From Alteromonas sp. KUL42 (lineage in GTDB: Bacteria; Pseudomonadota; Gammaproteobacteria; Enterobacterales; Alteromonadaceae), in assembly GCF_006538325.1 (NCBI RefSeq), contig NZ_BJKK01000005.1, positions 186,001 to 250,000 on the forward strand: 64,000 nucleotides of DNA. The letters run 5' to 3'. Every line of letters starts with the position of its first letter. Within the stretch, counting starts at the first letter, position 1. This document shows positions 45,845-56,823 of this stretch, in pieces. The notes under the pieces are model-generated. The model saw nothing but the letters and a program-made list of their open reading frames with translations, had not been told where the DNA came from and did not search any database. The position numbers were made by a program, and so were the translations under genes.

Positions 45845-47341
45845 ATGCAAAGTGAACTGCATGAACGTTTGGAATACTTAGTCAATTATTCATCTCAACT
45901 GATTTTTGTCAGTGGAGACTCCATTGCTGAACAACAAAAAACCCTTGAAGCCTTCGTGTTCCAACAACACGATGACACTGAAATCGCCTACCTTACTGCA
46001 CAAGAAAACATGGAACCCTCTGATTATCGACGTCAATTGTGCAGGCAACTTTTAGGGCAAGTGGTAGGCAGTTTCGTCAGGCCCCTAAATGAATTACTGT
46101 CTGACTTAAATAACCACAACGGTCCAATTCTTATTGCCATTACGCAGGCCCATTTTATTCCCGATAAATTGCTACAAGAATTATGGGATCTGGTGTTACA
46201 AAGCCGTTTCGCTGGAAATAAGCAACACCTCAACGTGCTGTTATTTGCGAACTCCCAATGGGCTGAAAAGGCAAAGCAGTGGTTACCCGCGAAAAATACA
46301 GAAACGCCACTTATTATCAGCAGTCAGTCTGTTATAAGCGAACAACCCACGTTTGAATCAGATCTAGACAAAATGATCGCGTCGCGACGCGAAGCCTTTC
46401 AAGCTCACCTTGAAAACAGACAGCGCGATGGTGCACTCACGCTTGCTAACCCATTAAAATCAAAATGGCTTTATTCTGTTGTTGTTGGCGTGTTCTTATC
46501 AACCTTTGCTGGTCTGGTTTATTGGCAATATGCAGACAACATAGCAGGGCTTTTCAGCCCTATTGATGAAGCCAATGTCGTTGATGATATAGATCAGGTC
46601 GAATTAGGTTCCGCCTATTCAGAGGTTTTAGAGAATGCCCCTTCAAATGTCCAAAGGCAGGATGAAAGCCAGAACAAAGCGCAAGAAAAGACGGATAGAC
46701 AGAGTATCAGTGAGTCATCAACAAATTCGCTAAGTAGTATTGAAATCGTTAACCAGCCCGCTGACCAAACAACCGATACTACACTTGCTTCAAAACCCTC
46801 TTTAGAACTCGCATCAGCGCTCACTTCAGATAAACCCCAGTCAGAAGCAAAAGACACACTAGTGACAAACTGGAATACAGCTATATCAACGTTAGAAAAC
46901 CGTTCAAGTAATGACACTGCGCAAACTGATCAACAAAATTCTCCTGAACCAATAAGTACGGCAAAAGAAGAACTTAACGACGTTGAGACGCCAACAATAC
47001 CACAGGAAAATACAGAAAACCCAAATCGAGACCCGGACCTAGCTTCCAATACTGAAAGCTGGATAAAGCCAACTGAATTTGTAATTCAGATGTTGGCAAT
47101 GAAAGATAATACCGTACTACAGCAGTTCTTAAGCGAAAATGATTTAGTAGAAACTACTCGTATCTACAAAACATACCGTTATGGTGGCGACTGGTATGTG
47201 GTTGTTGATAATACGCTTTACCCCACTTTTGAAGCCGCGCAAAATGCGCGTGCAGAACTAAAAGACTTTCCTGGCAAAGAAAATACATTCGTAAAACGCG
47301 GCGACCAAGTACTTACTGAAATCTCGATTGCACAAGAGTAA
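45845..47341 (+). CDS. damX: SPOR-domain cell-division protein DamX
   Basis: A septal-ring protein that binds denuded glycan strands. At 498 residues it has an N-terminal cytoplasmic region resembling a degenerate ATPase (about 1-200), one TM helix (about 208-228), a long Ser/Thr/Gln/Glu-rich disordered periplasmic linker (about 240-400), and a C-terminal SPOR domain (FVIQMLAMKDNTVLQQFL, YGGDWYVVVDNTLYPTFEAA). Its place between aroB and dam supports the name. Confidence 0.93.
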   Translation: MQSELHERLEYLVNYSSQLIFVSGDSIAEQQKTLEAFVFQQHDDTEIAYLTAQENMEPSDYRRQLCRQLLGQVVGSFVRPLNELLSDLNNHNGPILIAITQAHFIPDKLLQELWDLVLQSRFAGNKQHLNVLLFANSQWAEKAKQWLPAKNTETPLIISSQSVISEQPTFESDLDKMIASRREAFQAHLENRQRDGALTLANPLKSKWLYSVVVGVFLSTFAGLVYWQYADNIAGLFSPIDEANVVDDIDQVELGSAYSEVLENAPSNVQRQDESQNKAQEKTDRQSISESSTNSLSSIEIVNQPADQTTDTTLASKPSLELASALTSDKPQSEAKDTLVTNWNTAISTLENRSSNDTAQTDQQNSPEPISTAKEELNDVETPTIPQENTENPNRDPDLASNTESWIKPTEFVIQMLAMKDNTVLQQFLSENDLVETTRIYKTYRYGGDWYVVVDNTLYPTFEAAQNARAELKDFPGKENTFVKRGDQVLTEISIAQE

Positions 47342-47622
47342 GAAAAAGCGCCCACGCAGCCCCCCTTACATTTAACCTTTCTTGATTTTGCACACATTTG
47401 TCCTTTGAAGAAGATAAAATGATCAATAGAAGCGCAAAAAAAAGCACATCATGTACTTGCTGGTTGTTCACTTTCACGATGAAAGTTACAATTAACTTTT
47501 AGTATGGTGATGTCATAAGACAGCCCTTCCCCAGCAGTGCCCAGAATGGCGACGTTAGGAGTAAGCACCGTCTTCCATTCCGCGTAGGTAGTAACATTTT
47601 AGCATGATGCAAAAGAAAAACC

Positions 47623-48474
47623 GTGCGTTTTTTAAAATGGGCCGGTGGCAAATACAGCTTGGTTGAGCATATTCAAGCAAGATTACCGCAAGCTAACAAA
47701 CTGATAGAACCGTTTGTGGGAGCTGGCTCGGTATTTTTGAATACGCAATACAAACGTTATTTACTCAATGATATCAATCCTGATCTCATTAACCTGTATA
47801 ACTTTCTCAAAGCGCAACCTGATGCTTTGATTAATGATGCACGCTCATTCTTTTGCGAAAAGCGAAATGATGAAAAAATGTACTACGCATTGCGTGATGA
47901 GTTCAACGCAACACAAGATGAATATTATCGCGCCATACTATTTCTCTATCTAAATAGGCATGGTTATAACGGGCTTTGCAGATATAGTCTTCAGGGGCGC
48001 TTTAATGTGCCATTTGGTCGCTACAAAAAGCCTTACTTTCCTGAAGATGAAATGTTTGTTTTCTCGGAAAAATCGCAAAAAGCAATCTTCACATGCTTGC
48101 CCTTTGAAAAGGTGTTTTCGCGAGCAAGGCAAGGCAACGTGATCTATTGTGACCCGCCCTATGCGCCAATAAGTAAAACCGCGGCGTTTACTAGTTACGC
48201 CGCACGTAGCTTTGGGCACGAGTCGCAGGAAAAGTTAGCAGAATTAGCCGCTCGCACCGCGAAAAAGCGTGGCATACCCGTACTGATATCCAATCATGAT
48301 CTGCCAATAACAAGGGCACTCTATCAAGGAGCAGATTTTAGTATGCTCTCGGTTAAACGCTCGATTAGTCAAAATGGTGCGAAGCGTATGCCTGTTGATG
48401 AGATTTTAGCGTACTTCCCACCAGCGAAATTACCGGCTAAGAAGAAAAGAGCCAAGCGCCGAGCGTCCAAATAA
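47623..48474 (+). CDS. dam: DNA adenine methylase; apparent one-base shift at start
   Basis: Methylates adenine in GATC for mismatch-repair strand choice and replication timing. The FLKWAGGKY SAM site and the catalytic CDPPYAP (about residue 175) are intact, with 283 residues in the open frame from GTG 47623. The expected start is ATG 47607: M-Q-K-K-N-R-A-F then L-K-W, matching E. coli MKKNRAFLKWAGGKY. That needs the T6 run at 47628-47633 to be T5. As written, ATG 47607 runs out of frame. The GTG has no good Shine-Dalgarno. The Lys-rich C terminus is an extension. Confidence 0.9.
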   Translation: MRFLKWAGGKYSLVEHIQARLPQANKLIEPFVGAGSVFLNTQYKRYLLNDINPDLINLYNFLKAQPDALINDARSFFCEKRNDEKMYYALRDEFNATQDEYYRAILFLYLNRHGYNGLCRYSLQGRFNVPFGRYKKPYFPEDEMFVFSEKSQKAIFTCLPFEKVFSRARQGNVIYCDPPYAPISKTAAFTSYAARSFGHESQEKLAELAARTAKKRGIPVLISNHDLPITRALYQGADFSMLSVKRSISQNGAKRMPVDEILAYFPPAKLPAKKKRAKRRASK

Positions 48475-48492
48475 ATAATTCGATATTGTATT

Positions 48493-48519
48493 AAAAAGCT
48501 CAGCCTAAAATCCTGAGCT
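48493..48519 (-). terminator. Terminator overlapping the DUF2970 stop codon
   Basis: AGCTCAG (48497-48503) and CTGAGCT (48513-48519) form a 7-bp stem. On the minus strand a T-run follows (A-run 48493-48497). The stem includes part of the TAG stop at 48518-48520. Confidence 0.65.
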
Positions 48520-48718
48520 AGCTACCGTAGCTACTGTACCATTTCACGAAGAGAAAAAGCGAAACAACAAACGCAATTACCAATATCACTCCAATCACGG
48601 CAAAGCTGATAAAAGTACCTTTTGTAAAATCACGCTCATAATTTTTGTGGCTTTGTACACCAAATAAACTCGCGATAACACTTCCCAGAACTGACCAAAA
48701 CCCAGTACCAGTTTGCAT
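48518..48718 (-). CDS. Small membrane protein, DUF2970
   Basis: A 66-residue protein: an N-terminal segment FWSVLGSVIASLFGVQSHKN followed by ERDF and one strong TM helix (about residues 35-58). This is the DUF2970 pattern of small gammaproteobacterial inner-membrane proteins. Function unknown. A second small gene lies 8 bases upstream on the same strand and is probably co-transcribed. Confidence 0.85.
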   Translation of the reverse strand: MQTGTGFWSVLGSVIASLFGVQSHKNYERDFTKGTFISFAVIGVILVIAFVVSLFLFVKWYSSYGS

Positions 48719-48726
48719 GTTATTAC

Positions 48727-49035
48727 CTACGAATCTTTTGAAGGAGATGAAAAATCTACGTTACTGTCGTCATTGTGCAGTAACTCAAGCAAATCTAAAA
48801 AGTGAAATTGAAAAGAGGGAGATTTACCCGCTATCCATGATAACCAACTGACTTCTTCAACACCGTCTTTGATACGTGCGCATTGATTTTGAATATGACT
48901 AGCAGGGAGTTTTGGGTTGAATTCAGTTGCAGGTTGATAGTCGCAGACTGACGAGCGCGAATTCGGCGTAAACGTCAATGCTATACTAAGCAACGCTGTA
49001 ACACCGCATATTACAAAAAATGGGAGAACTTTCAT
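48727..49035 (-). CDS. Hypothetical exported small protein
   Basis: 102 residues from the ATG at 49035, chosen over GTG 49044 because AGGAG is 9 bases upstream of it. A hydrophobic N terminus (VLPFFVICGVTALLSIALTF) is a signal peptide or anchor. The rest is polar with two Cys and ends in an acidic/Ser tail. I do not recognise a family. It is 8 bases before the DUF2970 gene. Confidence 0.65.
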   Translation of the reverse strand: MKVLPFFVICGVTALLSIALTFTPNSRSSVCDYQPATEFNPKLPASHIQNQCARIKDGVEEVSWLSWIAGKSPSFQFHFLDLLELLHNDDSNVDFSSPSKDS

Positions 49036-49140
49036 CCTGAACACTCCTGCACTCGTTTAAAAATTAACCTTTATTATAATCAAATAACAGCACTGAACAA
49101 GAGAATTGTTACATAATTTATTTAGACAAAAAAATATATA

Positions 49141-49165
49141 AAGCCCAATGGGTTACATTGGGCTT
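49141..49165 (-). terminator. Terminator of the TorF-type porin gene
   Basis: AAGCCCAATG (49141-49150) and CATTGGGCTT (49156-49165) form a 10-bp stem. On the minus strand TATATATTTTTTT follows. It is about 58 bases after the stop at 49223. Confidence 0.8.
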
Positions 49166-49222
49166 CAGTCAATATTCTAACCATCTAATATCAGACAAGT
49201 CCTTGTCTAGATACAACTTTTA

Positions 49223-49951
49223 TTAAAGTTGGAAATCCATTGAATAACCTACAGTGAATTTAACTGCATCGTTATCAAACTCGTCTTCACCGCCCATATC
49301 GTCAAGATCGGTACCCGTGATAGCAAAACTAAATCCATCTTTAGAAATTGATACGCCGTAATCTGCGTAACCTTCAACGCCGTTGAATGCTTCGGCGAAG
49401 TCACCTTCGTGGTAACCCACATGGAATCCAAGTTCAGTACCATTTAGAATTTCCATGCTGTAATCTAGTGACGTGTAAGACGCTTGAGCAAAACCAAAGT
49501 CTTGACCTTCACCTTCATCAGCTTCGGTGTGCGCAAGTAAGTAAACAGTCAGGCTTAAGCCACCCATGCCTACAGTACCGTATACTTCTGCAAAGTCGAA
49601 GTTCGCTTCGTCGTCATAATTGTAGTAAAGGTAACCGAAATCATAAGAGATTGCGTCAGTTTCACCTGAGAAGCCAAAGTACATGTCGTGCTCATAAGAG
49701 TATTCATCACCTGCACCATAGTTTACGTTTGATGCCCACGTCCCTGCATAGAAACCACTTTCGTGAGCGTAATCGATACCACCTTGAACAGCCGCTTCAT
49801 TGGTCGTTTGGGTTAGACCACGCCAGATGTAGTTGCTGCTAACACCTGCATTTGCAGTAAACTCACCAGCAGCGAAGCTTGGCATTGCAGTAAAAAGACA
49901 CGCTGAAGATATTGCAGCGGCTAATAAAGTTCTTTTTGTAGATGTTTTCAT
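49223..49951 (-). CDS. TorF-family putative porin
   Basis: A 242-residue outer-membrane beta-barrel precursor. The signal peptide ends SFAAG-EF. The mature start FTANAGVSSNYIWRGLTQT is the hallmark of the TorF/TIGR02001 family, followed by YAHESGFYAGTWASNV and alternating aromatic strands to the C-terminal FTVGYSMDFQL. Strongly acidic loops (E/D-rich) are present. TGGAGAA precedes the ATG. The substrate is unknown. The gene sits between dam and rpe, an insertion into the usual dam-rpe-gph-trpS order. Confidence 0.85.
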   Translation of the reverse strand: MKTSTKRTLLAAAISSACLFTAMPSFAAGEFTANAGVSSNYIWRGLTQTTNEAAVQGGIDYAHESGFYAGTWASNVNYGAGDEYSYEHDMYFGFSGETDAISYDFGYLYYNYDDEANFDFAEVYGTVGMGGLSLTVYLLAHTEADEGEGQDFGFAQASYTSLDYSMEILNGTELGFHVGYHEGDFAEAFNGVEGYADYGVSISKDGFSFAITGTDLDDMGGEDEFDNDAVKFTVGYSMDFQL

Positions 49952-50366
49952 GTGTGTTCTCCAGTCAAATTCAAACTTGTTGTAATTCGTTTTTCTGTCT
50001 TCTTATTTTTGGACTGAATAACGCAAAGTTGATGCCCGTTTATGGAACAGACAAAAAAGCATCAAAAAATATTTTAACCAACTGTTTTTTAAAGCCTTTA
50101 ATGACACCCACGGTTTCACGACAGAAATGAAAATGTAAACCAACTGCATAAAGATGCACCAATTTAACGCGCCCTCACCATAATTGGGCACTGAAAAAGT
50201 AACTAAGAATGCAATCGAGCAAGCACATATTTCGCATTTTCGTCAGGCATATTGCCCGTTCGCATAGTAAATAAGAGGAGTTTTGGGTAAACTTTCGCAG
50301 CATTACCATGCACATAACGCCTTATATAAAATCGGTGTACACCCGACATCACAAGAAGGAAGTACA
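49952..50366. other. Gene-free stretch between the porin gene and rpe
   Basis: About 415 A/T-rich bases. No ORF, RNA or repeat was supportable. An open frame runs from 50283 into rpe but lacks a Shine-Dalgarno and is rejected as the start. Promoters for the divergent porin and rpe must lie here; neither is clear. Confidence 0.5.
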
Positions 50367-51044
50367 ATGAAGCCCTACTTAATTGCACCATCAATATTGT
50401 CTGCGGATTTCGCCAGATTGGGCGAGGATGTAGCATCTGTGATAAAAGCAGGGGCAGATATAGTGCATTTTGACGTGATGGATAATCACTACGTACCCAA
50501 TCTTACATTCGGCCCTATGATATGTGAGGCGTTACGCGCCTATGGGATAACGGCTCCTATTGACGTGCATTTAATGGTAAAGCCCGTTGATGACTTAATT
50601 GAAAAGTTTGCTCATGCAGGAGCAAGTTACATCAGTTTTCACCCTGAAGCGTCTGAGCACATTGACCGCTCTTTACAGCTCATCATTGATTCGGGTTGCA
50701 AACCAGGTTTGGTTTTTAATCCAGCCACACCGTTACATTATCTTGACCACGTAATGGATAAACTACACCACATTCTTATTATGTCGGTTAACCCAGGATT
50801 TGGTGGACAAGCGTTTATCCCAAGTACCTTAGACAAAGTACGTGCTGTGAAACGTCGCGTACAAGAAAGTGGCTATGATATTCGAATAGAAATTGACGGT
50901 GGCGTAAAAGTAGATAACATTCGCGAAATAGCAGAAGCGGGAGCAGATATGTTCGTTGCAGGCTCTGCTATTTTTTCAAAAGACGATTACAGCAAAGTCA
51001 TTGGTGAAATGCGTCAAGAGCTTGCTTCAATTAGTCAAGCTTAA
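50367..51044 (+). CDS. rpe: Ribulose-phosphate 3-epimerase
   Basis: Interconverts ribulose-5-P and xylulose-5-P in the pentose phosphate pathway. The ATG at 50367 is backed by AAGGA and gives [19 protein letters not shown]. 225 residues. TIM-barrel metal ligands are in [17 protein letters not shown] and VHLMVKP, with [12 protein letters not shown] and the Asp in EIDGGV. Confidence 0.97.
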   Translation: MKPYLIAPSILSADFARLGEDVASVIKAGADIVHFDVMDNHYVPNLTFGPMICEALRAYGITAPIDVHLMVKPVDDLIEKFAHAGASYISFHPEASEHIDRSLQLIIDSGCKPGLVFNPATPLHYLDHVMDKLHHILIMSVNPGFGGQAFIPSTLDKVRAVKRRVQESGYDIRIEIDGGVKVDNIREIAEAGADMFVAGSAIFSKDDYSKVIGEMRQELASISQA

Positions 51045-51087
51045 TTCTCAAATACGATTTTTCAAACGGATAAATAGGTAAAGAATA

Positions 51088-52095
51088 ATGAGTAATAAAC
51101 CCGTTGTATTAAGTGGCTGCCAGCCCTCTGGACAACTCACCCTAGGCAATTACATGGGTGCACTTAAGCAGTGGGTTTCCATGCAAGATGATCACGATTG
51201 CCACTTTATGATTGTAGACCTTCATGCAATTACTGTACGTCAAGACCCTAAAAAATTAGTGGAAGCGTGTTTAGACGGCCTTTCTCTTTATCTTGCATGT
51301 GGCATTGACCCACAGAAAAGTACGCTTTTCATGCAGTCGCATGTAACAGAGCACGCTCAACTGGCTTGGGTACTAAATTGCTATGCCCAAATGGGTGAGT
51401 TAAACCGAATGACGCAATTTAAAGACAAGTCTGCCAAGAACGAAAACAATATCAATGTAGGTTTGTATAGCTATCCGGTACTACAAGCAGCTGACATATT
51501 GTTGTATCAAGCGGACAAAGTCCCGGTTGGAGAAGATCAGAAACAGCATCTTGAATTGACCCGTGACATCGCAACGCGCATGAATAATTTGTACGGTGAT
51601 ATCTTCCGTCTACCCGACCCTTATATTCCTGATTTCGGCGCGCGCATCATGAGCTTGCAAGAGCCAGAAAAGAAAATGTCCAAGTCAGATACCAATCCAA
51701 ATAACTTTATTGGTTTGCTAGAAGAGCCGAAAAAACTCGCTAAGAAAATTAAGCGTGCGGTAACTGATTCTGACGAGCAAGCGAATATCTATTTTAACCC
51801 TACCGAAAAGCCTGGGGTGTCTAACTTACTTACGTTACTTTCACTTTCTACTGGAAAATCAGTGAAAGAGCTTGAGCCAGAATATACCGATAAGATGTAC
51901 GGACACCTTAAGGGCGATGTTGCCGATGCGGTTGTTGCACTGCTAGAACCAATTCAGCAACGCTACGCTGAAATTCGTGCAGATCGTGCGTACCTAAATG
52001 AGGTAATGCAACAAGGTGCGGAAAAGGCGTCAGTTCGCGCAGCACAAACGCTGAAACGTGTCTATGAAGCTGTCGGCTTTATCCCTAAACCTTAA
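51088..52095 (+). CDS. trpS: Tryptophanyl-tRNA synthetase
   Basis: Class I synthetase of 335 residues with the HIGH-type motif [16 protein letters not shown] (T-L-G-N in place of HIGH), [17 protein letters not shown], and the KMSKS motif KKMSKSD (about residues 199-205). It is 43 bases after rpe. gph, normally between rpe and trpS, is absent. Confidence 0.98.
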   Translation: MSNKPVVLSGCQPSGQLTLGNYMGALKQWVSMQDDHDCHFMIVDLHAITVRQDPKKLVEACLDGLSLYLACGIDPQKSTLFMQSHVTEHAQLAWVLNCYAQMGELNRMTQFKDKSAKNENNINVGLYSYPVLQAADILLYQADKVPVGEDQKQHLELTRDIATRMNNLYGDIFRLPDPYIPDFGARIMSLQEPEKKMSKSDTNPNNFIGLLEEPKKLAKKIKRAVTDSDEQANIYFNPTEKPGVSNLLTLLSLSTGKSVKELEPEYTDKMYGHLKGDVADAVVALLEPIQQRYAEIRADRAYLNEVMQQGAEKASVRAAQTLKRVYEAVGFIPKP

Positions 52096-52132
52096 TATTT
52101 AGCCATTTGCATTACCGAGGTACGGCACAACT

Positions 52133-52720
52133 GTGTTGTTGTTAATTGATAACTTTGATTCGTTTACCCATAACTTAGCTCGGTACTTCACGGAATTAGG
52201 CGTTGATGTAAACGTTGTGCGCAACAATGTATTGTCGCTAGACGATATAGCGCGCCTAAATCCGAAGTGGTTGGTTATTTCTCCTGGCCCCTGTACACCT
52301 AATGAAGCGGGAATCAGTCTTGCCGCTATTGCACATTTTGCGGGAAAGATTCCAATGCTAGGTGTATGTTTGGGTCATCAAGCAATAGGGCAAGTGTTTG
52401 GCGCTCAAGTAGTTGGCGCTCAAGAGATAAAGCATGGAAAGGTCTCTGTACTACAACATAATAACCTCGGGCTTTTTACCGGCCTGCCCTCACCTTTCAA
52501 TATTACCCGTTACCATTCTTTAGTATTGGAGCCTGCTTCACTTCCCGGCGAACTTCGTGTTGATGCATGGTGCGAAACGGTATGCGGGAAGCGTGAAATC
52601 ATGGCTGTCACACATAAACAATTCCCAATCTGGGGGGTACAGTACCACCCGGAATCATTGTTGACCGAACATGGTCATGCTGTTCTTGAGGCTTTTCTTC
52701 AACATTCCGAGGCGAAATAA
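52133..52720 (+). CDS. pabA: Aminodeoxychorismate/anthranilate synthase glutaminase subunit
   Basis: Class I glutamine amidotransferase supplying ammonia for p-aminobenzoate (folate) synthesis. At 195 residues it has LLIDNFDSFTHNL, SPGPCTPNEAG, the nucleophile GVCLGHQAIG (Cys about residue 79), and VQYHPES with the His-Glu. The start GTG 52133 is set by the LLLIDNFDSF N terminus. Assignment to PabA rather than TrpG rests on its place before argD, as in relatives. Confidence 0.9.
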   Translation: MLLLIDNFDSFTHNLARYFTELGVDVNVVRNNVLSLDDIARLNPKWLVISPGPCTPNEAGISLAAIAHFAGKIPMLGVCLGHQAIGQVFGAQVVGAQEIKHGKVSVLQHNNLGLFTGLPSPFNITRYHSLVLEPASLPGELRVDAWCETVCGKREIMAVTHKQFPIWGVQYHPESLLTEHGHAVLEAFLQHSEAK

Positions 52721-52927
52721 AAGCGTTAACACTTTAGTTAATATTGCACCTGCCGATAAAAGTACTCTAGAGCCTGTTTATCTTTGTTCATTTTTTGTGT
52801 TTGTGGTCAACATTGTCCATCGCTAGGCGTCGCTGGTTTAGTTTGGTATCCCAAATAGACGAAGATAATTACATATAACGTCTACTGTCTTCGATGCCCG
52901 AAATAGCGCATCATTGAGGTCTCAGAA

Positions 52928-54136
52928 ATGTACGATAATATTGCACATTATAGAAATGTCATAAGTAGGAGCGTATTTGATATGACAATTGAATCGGCCC
53001 TCACGCCGACAATTGACGATCGCTTTGAGAATATGATCATTGCGCCTGAGCGTGTTCTGGAAATGCTCGGACGGCAACCTACAGGAGCAGTTCGCTATGA
53101 GCACTCCGAGCAGGGGGATGCGCGCCGCGAGCTGCTGCATGTTGAAAAGATAGCAATTGAGAACCGACGTCTTCAAGAAAAAACTGAAGCGACGTATATG
53201 GGTATGATAAGTCATCAATTTCACGATATTTTGTTAAGTGAAATGACAGAGTGCTTAGGTCATACTTCTGAGCTATTTGCCAGCATTCTCAATATTCCCG
53301 ACAATATCGGAGAGTTATTTGACGCCCTTGCCGTTCGCGCTTGTTCCGTGTCTAAACTTGAACCTATTGTGGCTACAATGCCTTGGCTTTACGAGGATCT
53401 CATTACACTCGTCAATACCCCAAGATTTAGAAGAAAGGACGCCAGAGGGCGAATTATTGTCGTAGACTCTTTGCGCACCGCGCTAAGCTTTCTAGGTATT
53501 GAAAACTTGCGGCTGCTCATACCTAATGTGGTGTTGAAACGCGCAATACCTCAAGTAACCGACCCATATCCGCAAATAAAACAACGCCTAAACGCATACG
53601 CAACAGGCGTATCGTTAACAGCAAGACATATCGCACAGGAAAATGGTTTAAATAAATACGAAGCTTATACGCTGGGCCTTCTGAGCAATTTGGGACGCTG
53701 CGCAGTTATACGCTTGTACTTTAAGCTGTTCGATAAAATACAAATACAACTTTTGAAGGACTGCCAGAAAAACAAAGAGCAAAAGCGGCATGAAGCCTTA
53801 GTAAAGCTTGTTCCATCTGCGAACCATATCATCGCTTTAGAGCAGGAATTCGCTGACTCAGTAAGCGCAGATGTCTTAGATAAGATGCAATTGCAACGAT
53901 TACAAATAGCACAGCCGATGCGCACGTGTGCCACCAACGCCCCTGCGCAAGAAAGTACATTGAGCAAAGTGTTGCATCAATCCCGCGCTTACACGCAAAT
54001 ACGCATGCTTCATCAGCTAAATTTTGTAGAATTACCAGAGGTAAAGCCGCTCTTCAGAGAGCAAAAATTCCCTAGTGGCTCCCTCGAAAATTTAAAACAC
54101 ACTGACATTTTCACACTTCCCTTAACCAAAAATTAA
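52928..54136 (+). CDS. HDOD domain protein
   Basis: A 402-residue cytoplasmic protein. An N-terminal helical stretch (about 1-100) precedes a HDOD domain (about 120-310): RIIVVDSLRTALSFLGIENLRLLIPNVVLKRAI and the HIAQENGLNKYEAYTLGLLSNLGRCAVI stretch. HDOD is a catalytically degenerate HD-type fold found in signalling proteins, including partners of two-component and c-di-GMP pathways. GAGG lies 9 bases before the ATG. Single gene; no role can be assigned. Confidence 0.8.
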   Translation: MYDNIAHYRNVISRSVFDMTIESALTPTIDDRFENMIIAPERVLEMLGRQPTGAVRYEHSEQGDARRELLHVEKIAIENRRLQEKTEATYMGMISHQFHDILLSEMTECLGHTSELFASILNIPDNIGELFDALAVRACSVSKLEPIVATMPWLYEDLITLVNTPRFRRKDARGRIIVVDSLRTALSFLGIENLRLLIPNVVLKRAIPQVTDPYPQIKQRLNAYATGVSLTARHIAQENGLNKYEAYTLGLLSNLGRCAVIRLYFKLFDKIQIQLLKDCQKNKEQKRHEALVKLVPSANHIIALEQEFADSVSADVLDKMQLQRLQIAQPMRTCATNAPAQESTLSKVLHQSRAYTQIRMLHQLNFVELPEVKPLFREQKFPSGSLENLKHTDIFTLPLTKN

Positions 54137-55750
<1,614 letters not shown>

Positions 55751-55770
55751 TTACAACGCGAGTAACAACT

Positions 55771-56808
55771 ATGAATATCATTCGCCCTATAACGAAAGCC
55801 GACTACAACGCACTTAAAGAAATTGCTGTTGAATCGGGTATTGGCTTTACGTCATTGCCTGTTAATGATGAGCTACTGCAACGCAAAATTGACCGAGCGG
55901 AAACTGCGTTTAACAAGCCGAGCGTAACTGAGCCTGGCGATGAGTCATACTTGTTTGTGATGGAAGATACCACTACCGGACAGGTAGTGGGTACCACAGG
56001 TATTGAAGCTGCGGTTGGTATCGACGATGCCTTCTATCATTATCATCTAAGCAAAGTGGTTCACGCATCACGCGAACTCAATATCCACAATACTGTAGAT
56101 ATTCTTACTTTTTGTAATGACTATACGGGTGTTACTGAGATTTGTACGCTTTTCCTTCGTGAACAAGCACGTGGCGGACTAAATGGCCGCTTCTTATCAA
56201 AAGTACGCTTCTTATTCATGATGGAGCATCGCGAGCGCTTCTCAGAAACGGTTATTGCAGAAATGCGCGGAGTAAGCGATGAACAAGGCCGCTCTCCATT
56301 TTGGGAGTGGTTAGAAACACACTTTTTCTCGCTTGACTTCCCTACTGCAGACTATTTAACAGGTATTGGTAATAAAGTGTTCATCGCCGAACTTATGCCC
56401 AAATACCCGATATACGTCAACTTGCTGAGTAAAGAAGCGCAAGAAGTGATTGGCGAAGTGCATGAGAAAACGCGTCCAGCGTTGCAGCTTTTAGAAGAAG
56501 AAGGTTTTTCATGCCGTGGTTACGTCGATATTTTTGACGCGGGCCCAACGGTTGAAGCTAACCTAAGCCATATTCGCACGGCACAATCTAGCTTAAAACT
56601 GCCAATTGTGATTGACGATAGCGCAGCCGCTCAAGGCCAAACGCATTATATCATCAACACTTCGGTATCAGATTTTCGCGCAGTGGCCACTGAAATGACA
56701 GTTAGCGAAGAGCAACAAGTTGCTGTGTTATCTCGTCAAGCTGCCGCCGCCCTAAACGTCAAAGAAGGCGAAGAAGTTCGCTTTGCCCCAGTAACGTTTA
56801 GAGACTAA
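55771..56808 (+). CDS. astA: Arginine N-succinyltransferase
   Basis: First step of the AST pathway: succinyl-CoA plus arginine. At 345 residues it has FTSLPVNDELLQRKI, AAVGIDDAFYHYHLSKVVH, LCTLFL-like ICTLFLREQARGG, and RFLFMMEHRERFSETVIAEMRG. GNAT-like fold. It is 20 bases after argD. astB and astE, which complete the pathway, are not in this window. Confidence 0.96.
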   Translation: MNIIRPITKADYNALKEIAVESGIGFTSLPVNDELLQRKIDRAETAFNKPSVTEPGDESYLFVMEDTTTGQVVGTTGIEAAVGIDDAFYHYHLSKVVHASRELNIHNTVDILTFCNDYTGVTEICTLFLREQARGGLNGRFLSKVRFLFMMEHRERFSETVIAEMRGVSDEQGRSPFWEWLETHFFSLDFPTADYLTGIGNKVFIAELMPKYPIYVNLLSKEAQEVIGEVHEKTRPALQLLEEEGFSCRGYVDIFDAGPTVEANLSHIRTAQSSLKLPIVIDDSAAAQGQTHYIINTSVSDFRAVATEMTVSEEQQVAVLSRQAAAALNVKEGEEVRFAPVTFRD

Positions 56809-56823
56809 TAAAGGACACTCACG

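Noticed and set aside
47628-47634. Programmed -1 frameshift at TTTTTTA in dam
   Set aside because: A -1 shift there leads straight to a TAA stop; the needed shift is +1 (or loss of one T), so the slippery heptamer does not explain it.
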